Counted from the stretch's first letter, positions 1 to 9,339 are shown. The stretch is DNA of 35,704 nt from Phycisphaerae bacterium (GCA_030426385.1 JAUHYI010000051.1:1-35704); one strand, 5' to 3'. Notes: generated from the letters alone by a model not told the origin. A program made the numbers and translations.

Positions 1-117
1 AGACATCGCGACGTGAAAGAGCTGTGGGGTGACACGCAAAGATTGATGGACACCATCACCCCGACCGACGCGATCCACTTCTTCTGGCACTGTGGATACA
101 CGCTAGGGAAAAGGTGA
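1..117 (+). CDS. IS630-type transposase, C-terminal fragment (cut by window edge)
   Basis: An open frame enters from the left edge and stops at 115-117, giving 38 residues. Its tail reads DAIHFFWHCGYTLGKR, which fits the C-terminal signature of IS630/Tc1-type DDE transposases (usually a Cys/Asn-Tyr-Phe-x-His-x-Gly-Tyr pattern). The DDE residues lie outside the window, so activity cannot be judged. It fits the transposon-rich character of the first 10 kb. The family assignment rests on this short tail only. Confidence 0.55.
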   Translation, partial: RHRDVKELWGDTQRLMDTITPTDAIHFFWHCGYTLGKR

Positions 118-154
118 AAACGCGCTAGCCGTATCGCGCCATGCGAACATGCGC

Positions 155-523
155 CTAACTTGCGAGCGGGGTCAGAGTGGAATCCGTACTAAGAAGCTGT
201 ACTGCATCCAGTGATTGGCTGGACCAACCTTCGAGCTCGTCGCCTAAGAAGCCAGCAACACCATCTTGCACGCTACGGTGGTCGCGATACTGGTCATTCC
301 AGATTGTATAGTCAGGCCGATTGGGCAATATCACGTCAAGCCGCTTGGCCCGAATTTTCTGTATGACCTCAAACACCATCGGGGTCAGCATGGCGGTTTC
401 CTGCACGCGCATCAGAGCAAACCAATTGAAGGCAGGCGACTCAACTGATTTAAGCCACTTGTGAGCTTGTAGCTTACGCGGCGACGGATTTTTCTTCCCA
501 AAATGTCGGCCCGGGTTGCTCAT
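155..523 (-). CDS. hypothetical protein, 122 aa
   Basis: Family not recognised. The 122-residue frame starts at an ATG at 521-523 and is rich in basic residues at its N-terminus (HFGKKNPSPRK), without a signal peptide or membrane segment. The C-terminus reads DSTLTPLAS. The DNA coding for it, GATTCCACTCTGACCCC on the minus strand, is a string I recall seeing often near the ends of REP-associated (Y1/RAYT-type) transposase genes. This suggests that the 3' end may be fused to mobile-element debris. It lies between the IS630 fragment and the large protease gene. It could be a real small gene or a decayed one. Confidence 0.35.
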   Translation of the reverse strand: MSNPGRHFGKKNPSPRKLQAHKWLKSVESPAFNWFALMRVQETAMLTPMVFEVIQKIRAKRLDVILPNRPDYTIWNDQYRDHRSVQDGVAGFLGDELEGWSSQSLDAVQLLSTDSTLTPLAS

Positions 524-730
524 GAGCGTATGCTATCAGCGGTAAAAAATCATATGGCAAACGGTACCGAGTATTGGTTGCTTTGAAGGATCGCAGGGGC
601 CAACTGGTTCTGTCTTGTTATGCCGATGACACTGCAACACGAATTATTCACACAGCAACAAAAACGCTCGGACTGTTTGATGTAGAGGCCCAAGCGTTTC
701 CGGGGAATCATATTGTAAAAATGGATTGTC

Positions 731-3700
731 TCAAATCCACGAGCCAAATTGATTCAGAGCGTAGCTGTGTGAACCCGAAGTATCTATGGTGTTTGTGCCG
801 CCGTTATTGCCATATAGGTTAATGACGGAAAAATCTTGTACCCATATCTTTGGGCCACCAGCGATAGTCAGCTCGCCGTAACCGAGCGCAAATGAAGTGG
901 CAGTCTGCCCGGTTTTGAAATGGTCATTACCAGTGTGGTCATGAAGAGCTGCTGTGTACGTTTTGCCCATAACGTCCACGGTTCGATAGGTGTTTGATTT
1001 TTCAAAGCCATAGGCAATTCGATACAATCCACTTGGAAATGCACTGGTCGCTAATGAGGTCATGTCAGAATATGTTGCGGTGCCAACAAATGCGTCATTA
1101 CCACTTGTGTTATATAACTCCGAGAAATCATTGGATCCGCCTTGGTTGGCAAGACCCTCAACACGATCGTAGCCGGATACGTATCGCAATATTGATGCAG
1201 AGTTAAGTTCGCTATGGCCTTCAAAGCTAAAGAAGTGGTCGTCTGCGGTCGTATCGGTAAGTGATGCGGTATCGTAGCCATCGGTTAAGTGCGTATCGAC
1301 AGCATAACTATTGACTTTATCGAAGCCATTGACTTGGGAAGAGATACCTAAGCTAGAGGTAAGAGTGCTTTGCGAGGCACCTGAAACATATGCATCGCTG
1401 CCAGAAGAATCATACAGCTCAGCAAATTCCTGAGAAGGACCACCGTTCGCATTAACGACTGATGTTTCGATGTCTTGTATTCTCACGATGTATGACGAAG
1501 CCGTTAGCACTGATGTGGCTTCAGGAAAGAAGTCATAGTCGTCAGTCAAGGAACTGCTGCCGTTTAGGGTCACGGAATCCGTGCTGTTTTGTCCAATGAA
1601 GTGAATGATATCTGTTTGGACCGGCGTAAGTGTGAGGCTGTCTCCATTCAGCGTCATATCAAAGTCGCCAGAACCATTTACTGCGAAAGAGAAAGCGTCG
1701 ATGCCATCAGTTCCTCGTACTGTTAGCGTTGTTGTGCCTGAGTCAGGAATATTGTTATCGAATACATTGCCGCCAACCCAAAAGGTGTAGGTCGGCTCGT
1801 CAGGGTCGTTGCTGGTAACTCTAACATGAGCTGAGCGGAGCAGGCCTGTGTGCGCAGAATCGGTAAGCGACGTGGGGTTGTAACGTATTTGAAAAGGATG
1901 TTCTCCAAGAGGATCGATTGTTCCGCCGCCGCCGCCTGCTGTGATAGTAAAGTCACCGGTGTCACCACCAATAATTTCAACATCAGTAATTGTCAGGTCG
2001 GTTTGACCCCAGTTTCGAACGAAGAATGTATTCGTTATTGCCTCAAGATGAATGCCACGATCTGCAAATTGTGTGGCGTCAGCAAAAGTAGGGGTCGTGT
2101 CCCCATCCTCAATGTTAAGCCCAGTACCCCCATGCACAACGATATCACGTGGAGCGAGGCCTTCGATCCAATTCAGTTTGGGGAAAACAGATGCTCCTTG
2201 GCCTGCTGAGCCAAACAATGGATGTAAAGAACCTCCGGCCGGTCGATAACCTATGCTGTGAACTGCGCCGACTAATCTTGTTCCATTATCGTTTATCACA
2301 TATGGGCCACCCGAATCACCAAGGCCTCGCCCACCCTCGATTGTGTTGCCCAGCGTAGCCCCGCCCATAACGCCATTACCGCCTGTAGGATCATCAAAAT
2401 CCCAGCGAACGCCTTCAATATCGCTGTGTTGGCTTTCGTCATCACCAATGCCTGTGTTTATAATATTAGTACTTGTGCGTTTAGTATCGGCCGTCGCTTG
2501 AGTAACGACAGTGGCGGATGTACCAAAACCAAAATTGCCATAGCCAACAAGATCAAACTGCTGCACTTGCCACTCTTGGCGCAATAATCGCATCGGCGTT
2601 ACGTCAGTGACAGGTATGGCCAATTCGAATACGGCAACATCATCAGCATCACCTAGACCTCCGGCTCCGTGTGCCCAATCGGGATGAACAGTAATGCCAC
2701 CGTTGGCCAGTGGAATCACATGTGAAAAATCGCTACCAGCATTGAGCACAAAACGCCAGATCGTGGCTGGATTTGTGCCAGTGAAATTTGCATCAATGCC
2801 TGCAACGGTATCAACGTCGAACAGATGCGCTGCTGTGATTACGCGGTTTTCAGCAATTAATGTGCCGGTTCCGTGTACACCAGTAATCTGCTGGGTCTGG
2901 GGATCGAAAGAAGCAATGGTGCCTACTGCAGCAAAAGGAGAATCTGCCGCATTAGCCGAAATGCGATTGGCCTCACTGTCTGCCGGTGTACCATTAGGAT
3001 CGCCTGCCCATGTGTCATAGGTATATTCGGCCGGTTCAAAGGTTTGGTCAGGGGACACTGCTAATAAACTGCCATCACTGCGTTCATCAACCTCAACAAG
3101 CTCTTGGGTGTATTTCCCAGTTAGTGTTAAATCAGCAACCGCTTTTTCTGTACCGCCTTCTAATGATGTGAGCATGGATAATAGGTTATTCCTGTCCAAT
3201 TCAAGTTTGACAGTATCTGTATCGCGTATCAACAGTGACGCTTGGTCGTCTGGAGACAGGGAAACGTAGCTTTTCTCAAATGATTCTTTGTTCTCTGCCA
3301 GAAATACGCTTTGCCCCGCGGTATCACGGATTAAGTCATGCGTATTAATATCAGTAATGTAAATGTCGTTGCCAGCTTCACCGCGAACAGAGTCAATATC
3401 CAGGCCACCATCTAAAAGGTCATTGCCATCACCTCCAAAAAGTTGATCGTGCCCTTCACCGCCGTACAACAGGTCGTTGCCTGACCCACCCGCGATGTGG
3501 TCTCGGCCGTCATCGCCGTGGATAATCATATCGATGGGGTTTGTGTCAACCGGGTTTGTATAGATATCGTCATCACCGGCTCCGCCATATATTACGATTT
3601 GTACGACGCCATCAAATTGACGTTCTAATCCCGGCGTAAGCCTCGTACCGAAGCCATCGCGGGGAGCCCAATGTTTGATTACAACCGAGTTTTCGCCAAC

Positions 3701-4492
3701 CTGAGATACTCTGACATAATCATCGGCCTCTGTACCTCGGATGGTTAAGATGCCGTTTTCCAAGCTCAATGCGGGAGCATTTGGATGTATAAACTGTGGC
3801 GAACGAGGGGCCGCGATTGAATTCTCGTTTTCATCCAATAGCTGATCGCCGTCATCTCCGATCAGCGTGTCGCGGCCTTCGCCGCCACGCAGGTTGTCGT
3901 TGCCACCACGGCCATCAAGCCGATCATTGCCTTGTCCGCCGTCGATAAAATCATCGCCTGCGCCGCCCAGAATATTGTCGTCGCCATCGTCGCCAAAAAT
4001 ATGAACGTTGAGGTGGCTAGCGTTTTCTTCTGTGCTTGAAAAAACGGTGATTTGATCATCACCATCTCCACCATGAACGATGACTTGCTCAACCCCGCTG
4101 AACTGCTCGAAGGGGATGTACGTTGTCGGATTGAAATCACCGGAAATGCCTGCAATAGAAACTGCCACGTCGCCCGATTCAGCCTGTTCGATAATCTGAA
4201 TCGACTCATGGCTGGACGTTCCCCACACCGTCAACACACCATCATTGAAATCCAGCACGGGCGACGACGACAGGAGCACGCGTGGCTCAAGCGGTTCGAT
4301 TTGGTTTAGCCGCACCTGTCGATCTCGTACTGCAGTCTTACGAGATATAAAGTTGACGATTCGATCCTGTTTCGCTTGGTGCGCGAACCAGCCCCATATT
4401 TGCTTAAACATGTTGGAAATCCCGCGAAGATAGGCCCAGAAAACGATGCCCGGCACATTGCTAGGCAAACCCGGTTGAAGCACTGACATCAT
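731..4492 (-). CDS. giant secreted protein: LEPR-xLL motif, RTX-type calcium repeats and trypsin-like serine protease
   Basis: A 1253-residue protein. Residues 68-75 read LEPRVLLS, the LEPR-xLL motif found near the N-terminus of very large planctomycete surface proteins. Glycine/aspartate nonapeptides (GGAGDDFIDGGQGND type) occur at about 165-215 and 307-372 and should form calcium-binding beta-rolls. A chymotrypsin-fold protease follows with a full triad: His556 in VITAAH, Asp618 in DDVAVFEL and Ser727 in GDSGGP. Next is an immunoglobulin-like choice-of-anchor/ASH-type stretch (about 790-880), then a C-terminal region with repeated ELYDSSGSDAYV / ELYNTSGNDAFV units. The first ATG at 4492 is used here; Met28 (4411) is an alternative, and neither has a strong ribosome-binding site. 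Function is inferred as an exported calcium-stabilised protease or adhesin. The substrate is unknown. Confidence 0.88.
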   Translation of the reverse strand: MMSVLQPGLPSNVPGIVFWAYLRGISNMFKQIWGWFAHQAKQDRIVNFISRKTAVRDRQVRLNQIEPLEPRVLLSSSPVLDFNDGVLTVWGTSSHESIQIIEQAESGDVAVSIAGISGDFNPTTYIPFEQFSGVEQVIVHGGDGDDQITVFSSTEENASHLNVHIFGDDGDDNILGGAGDDFIDGGQGNDRLDGRGGNDNLRGGEGRDTLIGDDGDQLLDENENSIAAPRSPQFIHPNAPALSLENGILTIRGTEADDYVRVSQVGENSVVIKHWAPRDGFGTRLTPGLERQFDGVVQIVIYGGAGDDDIYTNPVDTNPIDMIIHGDDGRDHIAGGSGNDLLYGGEGHDQLFGGDGNDLLDGGLDIDSVRGEAGNDIYITDINTHDLIRDTAGQSVFLAENKESFEKSYVSLSPDDQASLLIRDTDTVKLELDRNNLLSMLTSLEGGTEKAVADLTLTGKYTQELVEVDERSDGSLLAVSPDQTFEPAEYTYDTWAGDPNGTPADSEANRISANAADSPFAAVGTIASFDPQTQQITGVHGTGTLIAENRVITAAHLFDVDTVAGIDANFTGTNPATIWRFVLNAGSDFSHVIPLANGGITVHPDWAHGAGGLGDADDVAVFELAIPVTDVTPMRLLRQEWQVQQFDLVGYGNFGFGTSATVVTQATADTKRTSTNIINTGIGDDESQHSDIEGVRWDFDDPTGGNGVMGGATLGNTIEGGRGLGDSGGPYVINDNGTRLVGAVHSIGYRPAGGSLHPLFGSAGQGASVFPKLNWIEGLAPRDIVVHGGTGLNIEDGDTTPTFADATQFADRGIHLEAITNTFFVRNWGQTDLTITDVEIIGGDTGDFTITAGGGGGTIDPLGEHPFQIRYNPTSLTDSAHTGLLRSAHVRVTSNDPDEPTYTFWVGGNVFDNNIPDSGTTTLTVRGTDGIDAFSFAVNGSGDFDMTLNGDSLTLTPVQTDIIHFIGQNSTDSVTLNGSSSLTDDYDFFPEATSVLTASSYIVRIQDIETSVVNANGGPSQEFAELYDSSGSDAYVSGASQSTLTSSLGISSQVNGFDKVNSYAVDTHLTDGYDTASLTDTTADDHFFSFEGHSELNSASILRYVSGYDRVEGLANQGGSNDFSELYNTSGNDAFVGTATYSDMTSLATSAFPSGLYRIAYGFEKSNTYRTVDVMGKTYTAALHDHTGNDHFKTGQTATSFALGYGELTIAGGPKIWVQDFSVINLYGNNGGTNTIDTSGSHSYALNQFGSWI

Positions 4493-4928
4493 AACTCTAC
4501 ACGGCTCGTCTTGGCCATGCTACCTTTTTTATGGGTATATATTTGTGAATTTTTGATCTAAATAGAGCGGCATATCGACGTGTGTTAAGTTGGGGTTTTT
4601 GTGTAAATCCACTCGAAATGGCTTGAATAATGGCGGGTTGATGTGTTTTTGCTCGTTTTGGGACAAGTGGGGTCGAATATAAGGCAATTATCTGTCGTCG
4701 TTTAGGTGTAGCCAATGTGGCTGGCGTATTGTGGAATGCCATGTTTAAAGCGGCCTTTTCGGGTGGCTGTTGTGAGTATGTTCGAGCTTTAACAGTATGA
4801 AGACCATGTCAGGCTCAGAATTGCCAGATTCGGAAATAGCCAAGCTTCATCTCATCGATATATGAAATGCCTTGTGAACGTGGTGTGATTTAAATCGAAT
4901 CAAGTCGCCGCTATTTTCTGTTTGAAAA
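4493..4928. other. intergenic region, no convincing gene
   Basis: This region lies upstream of the minus-strand protease gene and ends at a plus-strand terminator hairpin (4929-4959). No protein gene was supported. A transcript from the plus strand would end at that terminator although no plus-strand protein gene precedes it, so a small RNA is possible. A partly complementary pair, ATGAAG near 4797 and CTTCAT near 4845, brackets a stretch that could fold. No known RNA family was recognised. Confidence 0.4.
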
Positions 4929-4959
4929 GGGACTTGCATTCAATGCGAGTTCCTTTTTT
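4929..4959 (+). terminator. rho-independent terminator
   Basis: The stem GGGACTTGCAT pairs with ATGCGAGTTCC (11 pairs, two of them G-T) across a three-base loop and is followed directly by six T. The bases before the stem are AAAA, so it could also work weakly on the minus strand. It would end a plus-strand transcript from the gene-poor 4.5-4.9 kb region. Confidence 0.65.
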
Positions 4960-4992
4960 ATGGGGCATTTTCAACCAAACTGCCCCATAAAA
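4956..4992. repeat. second hairpin next to the terminator
   Basis: Perfect 12-bp inverted repeat TTTTATGGGGCA / TGCCCCATAAAA with a 13-base loop, immediately after the terminator stem. The T tract of the first hairpin forms part of its left arm. There is no U tract behind it on either strand, so it is not a second standard terminator. Confidence 0.6.
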
Positions 4993-5052
4993 TTCGGGCA
5001 ACATGGGATTCGCCAAGGCTTCTTGAAACCTTCCTTGGAGATTCATCATGGA

Positions 5053-5077
5053 GAGGTGGTCCCCAAGTCCTGGACAG
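5053..5077 (+). repeat. IS3 element, left terminal inverted repeat
   Basis: Begins GAGGTGGTCCCCAAG. It matches the reverse complement of 6304-6328 at all but three or so of 25 positions. The functional end may be the TGG at 5057, because IS3 elements usually begin with TG and end with CA. Confidence 0.75.
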
Positions 5078-5119
5078 TCGGTCGGCCTGAATAATGTAGA
5101 GCCGGGGGGTTTCCGGGGT

Positions 5120-5959
5120 TCATGCCGCGGCCATCGGCTGTCTGGTTAGTGGCTTTCCATCATACGCTTCGTTCGGGGTTCGTCCACCGAGCGTTGAATG
5201 CGGACGCTCGGCGTTGTAAAAAACCATCCAATCATCGATCCCGGATCGTGTCTGCGAGCCACACTCCCACGCGTGCAGGTAGACGCACTCGTACTTCAAA
5301 CTTCGCCACAGTCGTTTGATGAACACGTTGTCTATCCATCGGCCTTGGCCGTCCATCGATACTTTTGCACCGGCCTGCTCCACCGTCTCGATCCAGTCCA
5401 GACTGGTGAACTGACTGCCCTGGTCGGTGTTGATGATCTGTGGCAGGCCAAACTTTTCGATCACTTCTTCCAATGCTTCAACACAGAACGACGCCTCCAT
5501 AGTGTTCGACAATCGCCACGACAACACCTTGCGACTGCACCAATCCAACATGGCTACCAGGTACAGGAACCCGCGGCGCATCGGAATGTACGTGATGTCG
5601 GCGCACCAGACTTGATTGGGCTGATCAATTATTCGATCACGCAACAAGTACGGATACACCTTGTTTTCAAGGTGTTTTACGCTCGTGGTCGGCGTTTGAT
5701 AGAGCGCCGATAAGCCCATCCGACGCACCAAGCGACGCACATACTTGCGGCCGACGGTGTAACCCAATCGGTTCAGGTAACGCATCATCTGGCGTGATCC
5801 ATAGAACGGCGTCTGCAAAAATTGTTCATCAATCAATCGCATCAGTGTGAGATTCAAGGCGCTCTCGTCTATGCCCGTAAAGTAGAAAGACGACCGACTG
5901 ATCGACACCAATTCACATTGACCCACGATGCTCAGCTAGCGATGACTGGGCTCGATCAT
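5120..5959 (-). pseudogene. IS3-family transposase OrfB, inactivated
   Basis: The frame shows the IS3 OrfB layout: an HTH_21-like N-terminal part (QCELVSISRSSFYF, FYGSRQMMRYLNRLGY) and an rve integrase core with Asp in WCADITYIP and Asp in [10 protein letters not shown]. Exactly 35 residues after the second Asp, where the DD(35)E glutamate belongs in a V-E-R-L-W-R context, the sequence reads IKRLWRSLK. The codon is AAA at 5315-5317. Upstream, the expected start region (MIEPSHR, from 5959) is cut by a TAG at 5936-5938, so only a later GTG at 5924-5926 opens the remaining 268 codons. The missing catalytic Glu and the stop together make this a dead transposase. Confidence 0.85.
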
Positions 5960-5979
5960 GTCGCAACGTCGGCCATGGC

Positions 5980-6261
5980 TCAACGACTCAATCCTTTTTT
6001 TAAAAAATCCTGCTCGATCGTCAACTGCCCGATCTTGGCGTGCAACTCTTTAATCTGCTCGTCGGAGACCTGCTGGACTTTGTCCGAACCGCGAGCAAAC
6101 AACTGAGCCGCTTCTTGCGTGACCTACTTCTTTCAAGCACTGATTATCGTCGGATGCACATTATACTTCTTGGCAATCTCCGCCAACGTCAGCTCACCAC
6201 GCAGCGTTTCCAACGCCACCTTCGCCTTGAAATCCGCTGAAAATCGTCGTCATTTGTTCAT
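5980..6261 (-). pseudogene. IS3-family OrfA (HTH protein), inactivated
   Basis: Translation from the ATG at 6259-6261 gives a typical IS3 OrfA, with RRFSADFKAKVALETLRGE, LAEIAKKYNVHPTIISA and a leucine-rich end (IGQLTIEQDFLKKGLSR). It is broken by in-frame TGA at 6250-6252, TGA at 6133-6135 and TAG at 6124-6126. The first and second replace the Arg and Trp normally seen there. OrfA would supply the HTH domain for binding the terminal repeats and, by frameshift, the N-terminus of the OrfAB fusion. Three stops rule out a working product. Confidence 0.85.
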
Positions 6262-6303
6262 CAATGGGTCCTTTCAAATCATGGGCCGGTCCACCTTAAC
6301 CAC

Positions 6304-6328
6304 CTGTCTAGGATTTGGGGGCCACCTC
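6304..6328 (-). repeat. IS3 element, right terminal inverted repeat
   Basis: Reads on the minus strand GAGGTGGCCCCCAAATCCT and onward to GACAG, the partner of 5053-5077. The sequence differences between the two ends agree with the decay seen in the reading frames. Confidence 0.75.
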
Positions 6329-6470
6329 TGCGCGGTAACGTGGTTTCGCGGTTGACCCAGCGGGTAAAGGTGTGGGGCGACACGATAGAGATGAGGGCCT
6401 AGATGGCGGCTCCAAGCGGTTTGCCAAAGTGAATAAGTTTAGCTTGCTCCGTCCCGGTGGTTATAATGCG
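6329..6470 (-). pseudogene. fragment of a planctomycete rve-type transposase
   Basis: Translation of the minus strand gives TEQAKLIHFGKPLGAAI, an in-frame TAG, then ALISIVSPHTFTRWVNRE. This resembles the linker and HTH-like part of integrase-core transposases common in planctomycetes, which carry a (R/K)L-(V/L)-xFG-x-x-LG segment followed by I-x-I-V-x-P-x-TF-x-RW-V. The catalytic domain is missing: the fragment runs straight into the right end of the IS3 element. On its other side it ends within two bases of the stop codon of the PEP-CTERM repeat gene. A possible N-terminal partner lies at 9635-9910. Confidence 0.6.
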
Positions 6471-6471
6471 C

Positions 6472-9339
6472 TTACCGACCGCGACGACGGTGGATCAGGA
6501 TTGCGCTCAATCCTGTAATCAGCAACGCACTTGTCGGTTCGGGAATGGCTTGTATGTCGACAAGCGTGAGTGAGATATCATTACCATCTCCACTTGCGTA
6601 ATCGATGCTAAACAAGTAGGAGAAATTTTCGAAATTAGCTGATGTCAATAAACCATCATTGAACATGCCGACAATGGGATCGATATCGTCATTGGTCAGG
6701 ATGGTAAAAGAGTCTCCGAGCGCTGGCGCGAAGTCGAGAATGACATGCAGGTCTGAATTCAAATCGTTGTCATCATCAACGTCATCAAGAAAATTAACGA
6801 CACCAATGACGTTGACAAGATCATGTCCGACACCAGGGCCATCGAGGTTGGCCAAGTCAATTTCCAGCACGCCATCGTCAAAATAGTAACCGCCGACCAA
6901 TGTGGTTGTCCCCAGCGAATTTCCGGGGGCAAGTGTACCGTTGCTTTGTATCAATGCAACGCCGAGATCAATTGTGCCAAGGTTAGCCAGTCGCCCCCCC
7001 GTGAAGTTGAATGTGCCTGTACCACTACCCAGGATGATGTCGTTTTCGCCGAGGTCAAGTGTGCCTTCGGTCAGATGATAGGTGCCGTGTGTGGCTGATT
7101 CGGCACCCAGAACCATATCGCCATTGATGATCGAAACATTGCCACCGTTCTGATGGAATACACCATCACTGCCGTTGCCACCGATATAGAGATGACGTTG
7201 TGAATTTTCGATATCTCCGATCGCCAATGACTTTTCTGTTGGCAACGTAAAGTCAGCTGTCAGATTATAAGCGTGCGATCCATGGTCGATGCCGGGCGTT
7301 TCGATGTATACACTTGAATCGGTGAGATGGAAGGTGCCGCTGGTCCAATTGAAATCCGCGACATCAGCTAATGAAATGCGTGCTGTGCGAAGTGTTCCAC
7401 CAGCAAGGTTAATGACACCTGAGCCACGAGGATCATAATTTGTAAGTGTTGTGCCGGCGACTTCAACTAATGCATTATTCGTAATATTGATAACACCTTT
7501 GCTGTAGTAACCAATGTAAAGATGGCCATTGGCGATCCATGTTGAATCTTTTCCGTCAACGTAAACAACACCGCCTTGCTCGTTGTCGTCATTGCGGCCG
7601 ATCATACCGTAGGTACTGCTGACGTAACCTCCGTTCGTAATGGATAATATTCCCCGGCCGCCTGTTCCGATTCGCAAACTGGCATCCATGTTCCAAGTTG
7701 ATCCCGGACCATCAACCATGGCTTGACCCATGACTTGGCTCGCACTTGCAATAGTGCCTCCGCTACTGTGTACCGTTGCACCATTAGTAATGGATATTGA
7801 CCCGTTGCCAGCGGATCCTATGGTCAATTCGGCAATGACATCTAGTGATGAACTAGAACCATCGACAAATATTTGGCCAGTAGAGCCTTCGTTGCCTCCG
7901 GCTGTAGCATATGGACTGGTAACGGTTCCGCCGTTTGTGATTGTGAGTGATCCTTCGCCTTCGTAGCCAATGTTCAGTGGATTCCGATTTGTCCATGTTG
8001 AGCCTTCGCCATCGACGGTGACGCGAGCTAATGCGCCAGGGGTTCGTCCCAGATATGCGGTGTCGTTATTGACCTTTCCACCGTCTGTAATATCAAGCGT
8101 CGCGTTGCCGTAATAGCCTAAATATAAGTTGGCGCTGTTTGCCCAGGTTGAACCCGGCCCATCGACAGTTATTTCAGCTGTGGCATTTTCCCAAAATGCT
8201 GCGTAACCCGTGTGATTACTGACTCGGGCGCCGTATGTGATCTCGAGCTCCCCGTGGCCGTAGTAGCCAACTTGTAATGCTTTACTGTTGGTCCATCGTG
8301 TTCCTATTCCATCGACCGTGACTGCACCACTTGAGCCGGTGTGATAACCTACGTAGCCTTCGGTACTCTGGGCGACAATGCCATCTGATATTGAGAGAAA
8401 TCCTTCGCCGCGATAGCCGGAACCGAGCGATCCTAACCCATTTACATCTAGATTGACTGTGATATTTTGACTAGAACCATCATTTAGCATGAATTGTTGT
8501 TGCAGGCTCTGGTTTTGATTAATACTGACGCTGATGTCACTGATAATCCCGTTTGCATTGATGGTCCCTGTACCGTGTAGTTCACTGGGGGCTGCGTTGA
8601 TACCGGTTGTATTCAAAGCACCACCGTTAAAGTTGATTGTGCCAATGGCGCCGGGTTCCTTACCCACCCATGTATCACGTTCAGTGACGTGAACCTGCCC
8701 ATTGTTGGCAATATTAAGAGTGCCCTGTCCAGCATAACCGACGTGTAAATGCTCCGTCGTAAATGCTGAGTCCGTTCCATCGACCGTGATTTCACCGACT
8801 CCTCCAGAAGAGTTGCCTAAAGAGGTGGTTTCACCACTTGCATTACCCCCGTTGGTAATAGTTAGAGTACCGTTGCCTGTATTGCCCAGAACTATTTCGT
8901 GCAAACTTGTCCAGGTCGAACCACCACCATCAACCGTAACGGTGCTTATCGACTCCGCGTGTGTAGCAATCAGGCCGGCCGCATTATGCATGAGACCACC
9001 ATTGGTGATCATTAGCAAACCATTGCCTCGAGTGCCGACCGTCAAATCTGCTGCCGACCAGGTTGAGCCAGTTCCATCAATTGTGACTTGGCCCACCGAA
9101 TCCAAATTGACACCCAGATTGCTTGTACGTGACACAACGTCACTTCCACCATTGATTGTCATTGTGCCGGTGCCGACAGCGGCAATTGTCAAGTCTTGTT
9201 GTTCAGTGGTTGTACTTGGATCGTGAGAAACTTGGCCCGTCGTGGTGATGTCAGCCCTGACGGGTCTAGCTATACCCAGCATGTAAAGTCCTAGGCCGGC
9301 CAATGCAATAGCTGTGGCTTTGTGGGTCACTTTTCTCAT
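6472..9339 (-). CDS. PEP-CTERM protein with T5SS/PEP-CTERM-associated repeats
   Basis: About 955 residues. The N-terminus (MRKVTHKATAIALAGLGLYM, ending ARPVRA) is a signal peptide. The C-terminus has the PEP-CTERM sorting signal: IPEPTSALLITG, a hydrophobic stretch and RRRGR. Between roughly 60 and 640 are about nine repeats of 45-50 residues with the pattern V-DG-x-GSTW, L-x-IG-x-x-G-x-G-x-L-x-ITNGG. These match the T5SS/PEP-CTERM-associated repeat, which predicts a right-handed beta-helix. The remainder (640-900) resembles autotransporter passenger strands. The start at 9339 gives a normal signal peptide. The upstream in-frame ATG at 9363 has a good GGGAG site eight bases before it and remains possible. 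Likely a surface or extracellular-matrix protein; the ligand is unknown. Confidence 0.88.
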   Translation of the reverse strand: MRKVTHKATAIALAGLGLYMLGIARPVRADITTTGQVSHDPSTTTEQQDLTIAAVGTGTMTINGGSDVVSRTSNLGVNLDSVGQVTIDGTGSTWSAADLTVGTRGNGLLMITNGGLMHNAAGLIATHAESISTVTVDGGGSTWTSLHEIVLGNTGNGTLTITNGGNASGETTSLGNSSGGVGEITVDGTDSAFTTEHLHVGYAGQGTLNIANNGQVHVTERDTWVGKEPGAIGTINFNGGALNTTGINAAPSELHGTGTINANGIISDISVSINQNQSLQQQFMLNDGSSQNITVNLDVNGLGSLGSGYRGEGFLSISDGIVAQSTEGYVGYHTGSSGAVTVDGIGTRWTNSKALQVGYYGHGELEITYGARVSNHTGYAAFWENATAEITVDGPGSTWANSANLYLGYYGNATLDITDGGKVNNDTAYLGRTPGALARVTVDGEGSTWTNRNPLNIGYEGEGSLTITNGGTVTSPYATAGGNEGSTGQIFVDGSSSSLDVIAELTIGSAGNGSISITNGATVHSSGGTIASASQVMGQAMVDGPGSTWNMDASLRIGTGGRGILSITNGGYVSSTYGMIGRNDDNEQGGVVYVDGKDSTWIANGHLYIGYYSKGVINITNNALVEVAGTTLTNYDPRGSGVINLAGGTLRTARISLADVADFNWTSGTFHLTDSSVYIETPGIDHGSHAYNLTADFTLPTEKSLAIGDIENSQRHLYIGGNGSDGVFHQNGGNVSIINGDMVLGAESATHGTYHLTEGTLDLGENDIILGSGTGTFNFTGGRLANLGTIDLGVALIQSNGTLAPGNSLGTTTLVGGYYFDDGVLEIDLANLDGPGVGHDLVNVIGVVNFLDDVDDDNDLNSDLHVILDFAPALGDSFTILTNDDIDPIVGMFNDGLLTSANFENFSYLFSIDYASGDGNDISLTLVDIQAIPEPTSALLITGLSAILIHRRRGR

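Larger units (their letters stand above)
5053..6328 (-). mobile_element. degenerate IS3-family insertion sequence, about 1.28 kb
   Basis: The element carries the remains of orfA and orfB on the minus strand, in the usual IS3 order, and is bounded by imperfect 25-bp terminal inverted repeats at 5053-5077 and 6304-6328. The length is normal for the family. No clear target-site duplication was found outside the repeats. Both reading frames contain in-frame stops, and the catalytic Glu of the transposase is replaced by Lys. It is therefore judged unable to transpose by itself. It sits directly against a fragment of a different transposase on its right side. Confidence 0.85.

Noticed and set aside
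4797-4860. Possible bacterial SRP (4.5S) RNA because of GTCAGG and CGGAAA motifs
   Set aside because: The two motifs are too far apart and the conserved GGAAG/AGCAG loop arrangement of the SRP core is not present.
4993-5052. Short open stretch left of the IS3 element as continuation of the interrupted transposase
   Set aside because: The translated sequence does not resemble the expected integrase core, so no reading frame across the insertion can be rebuilt.
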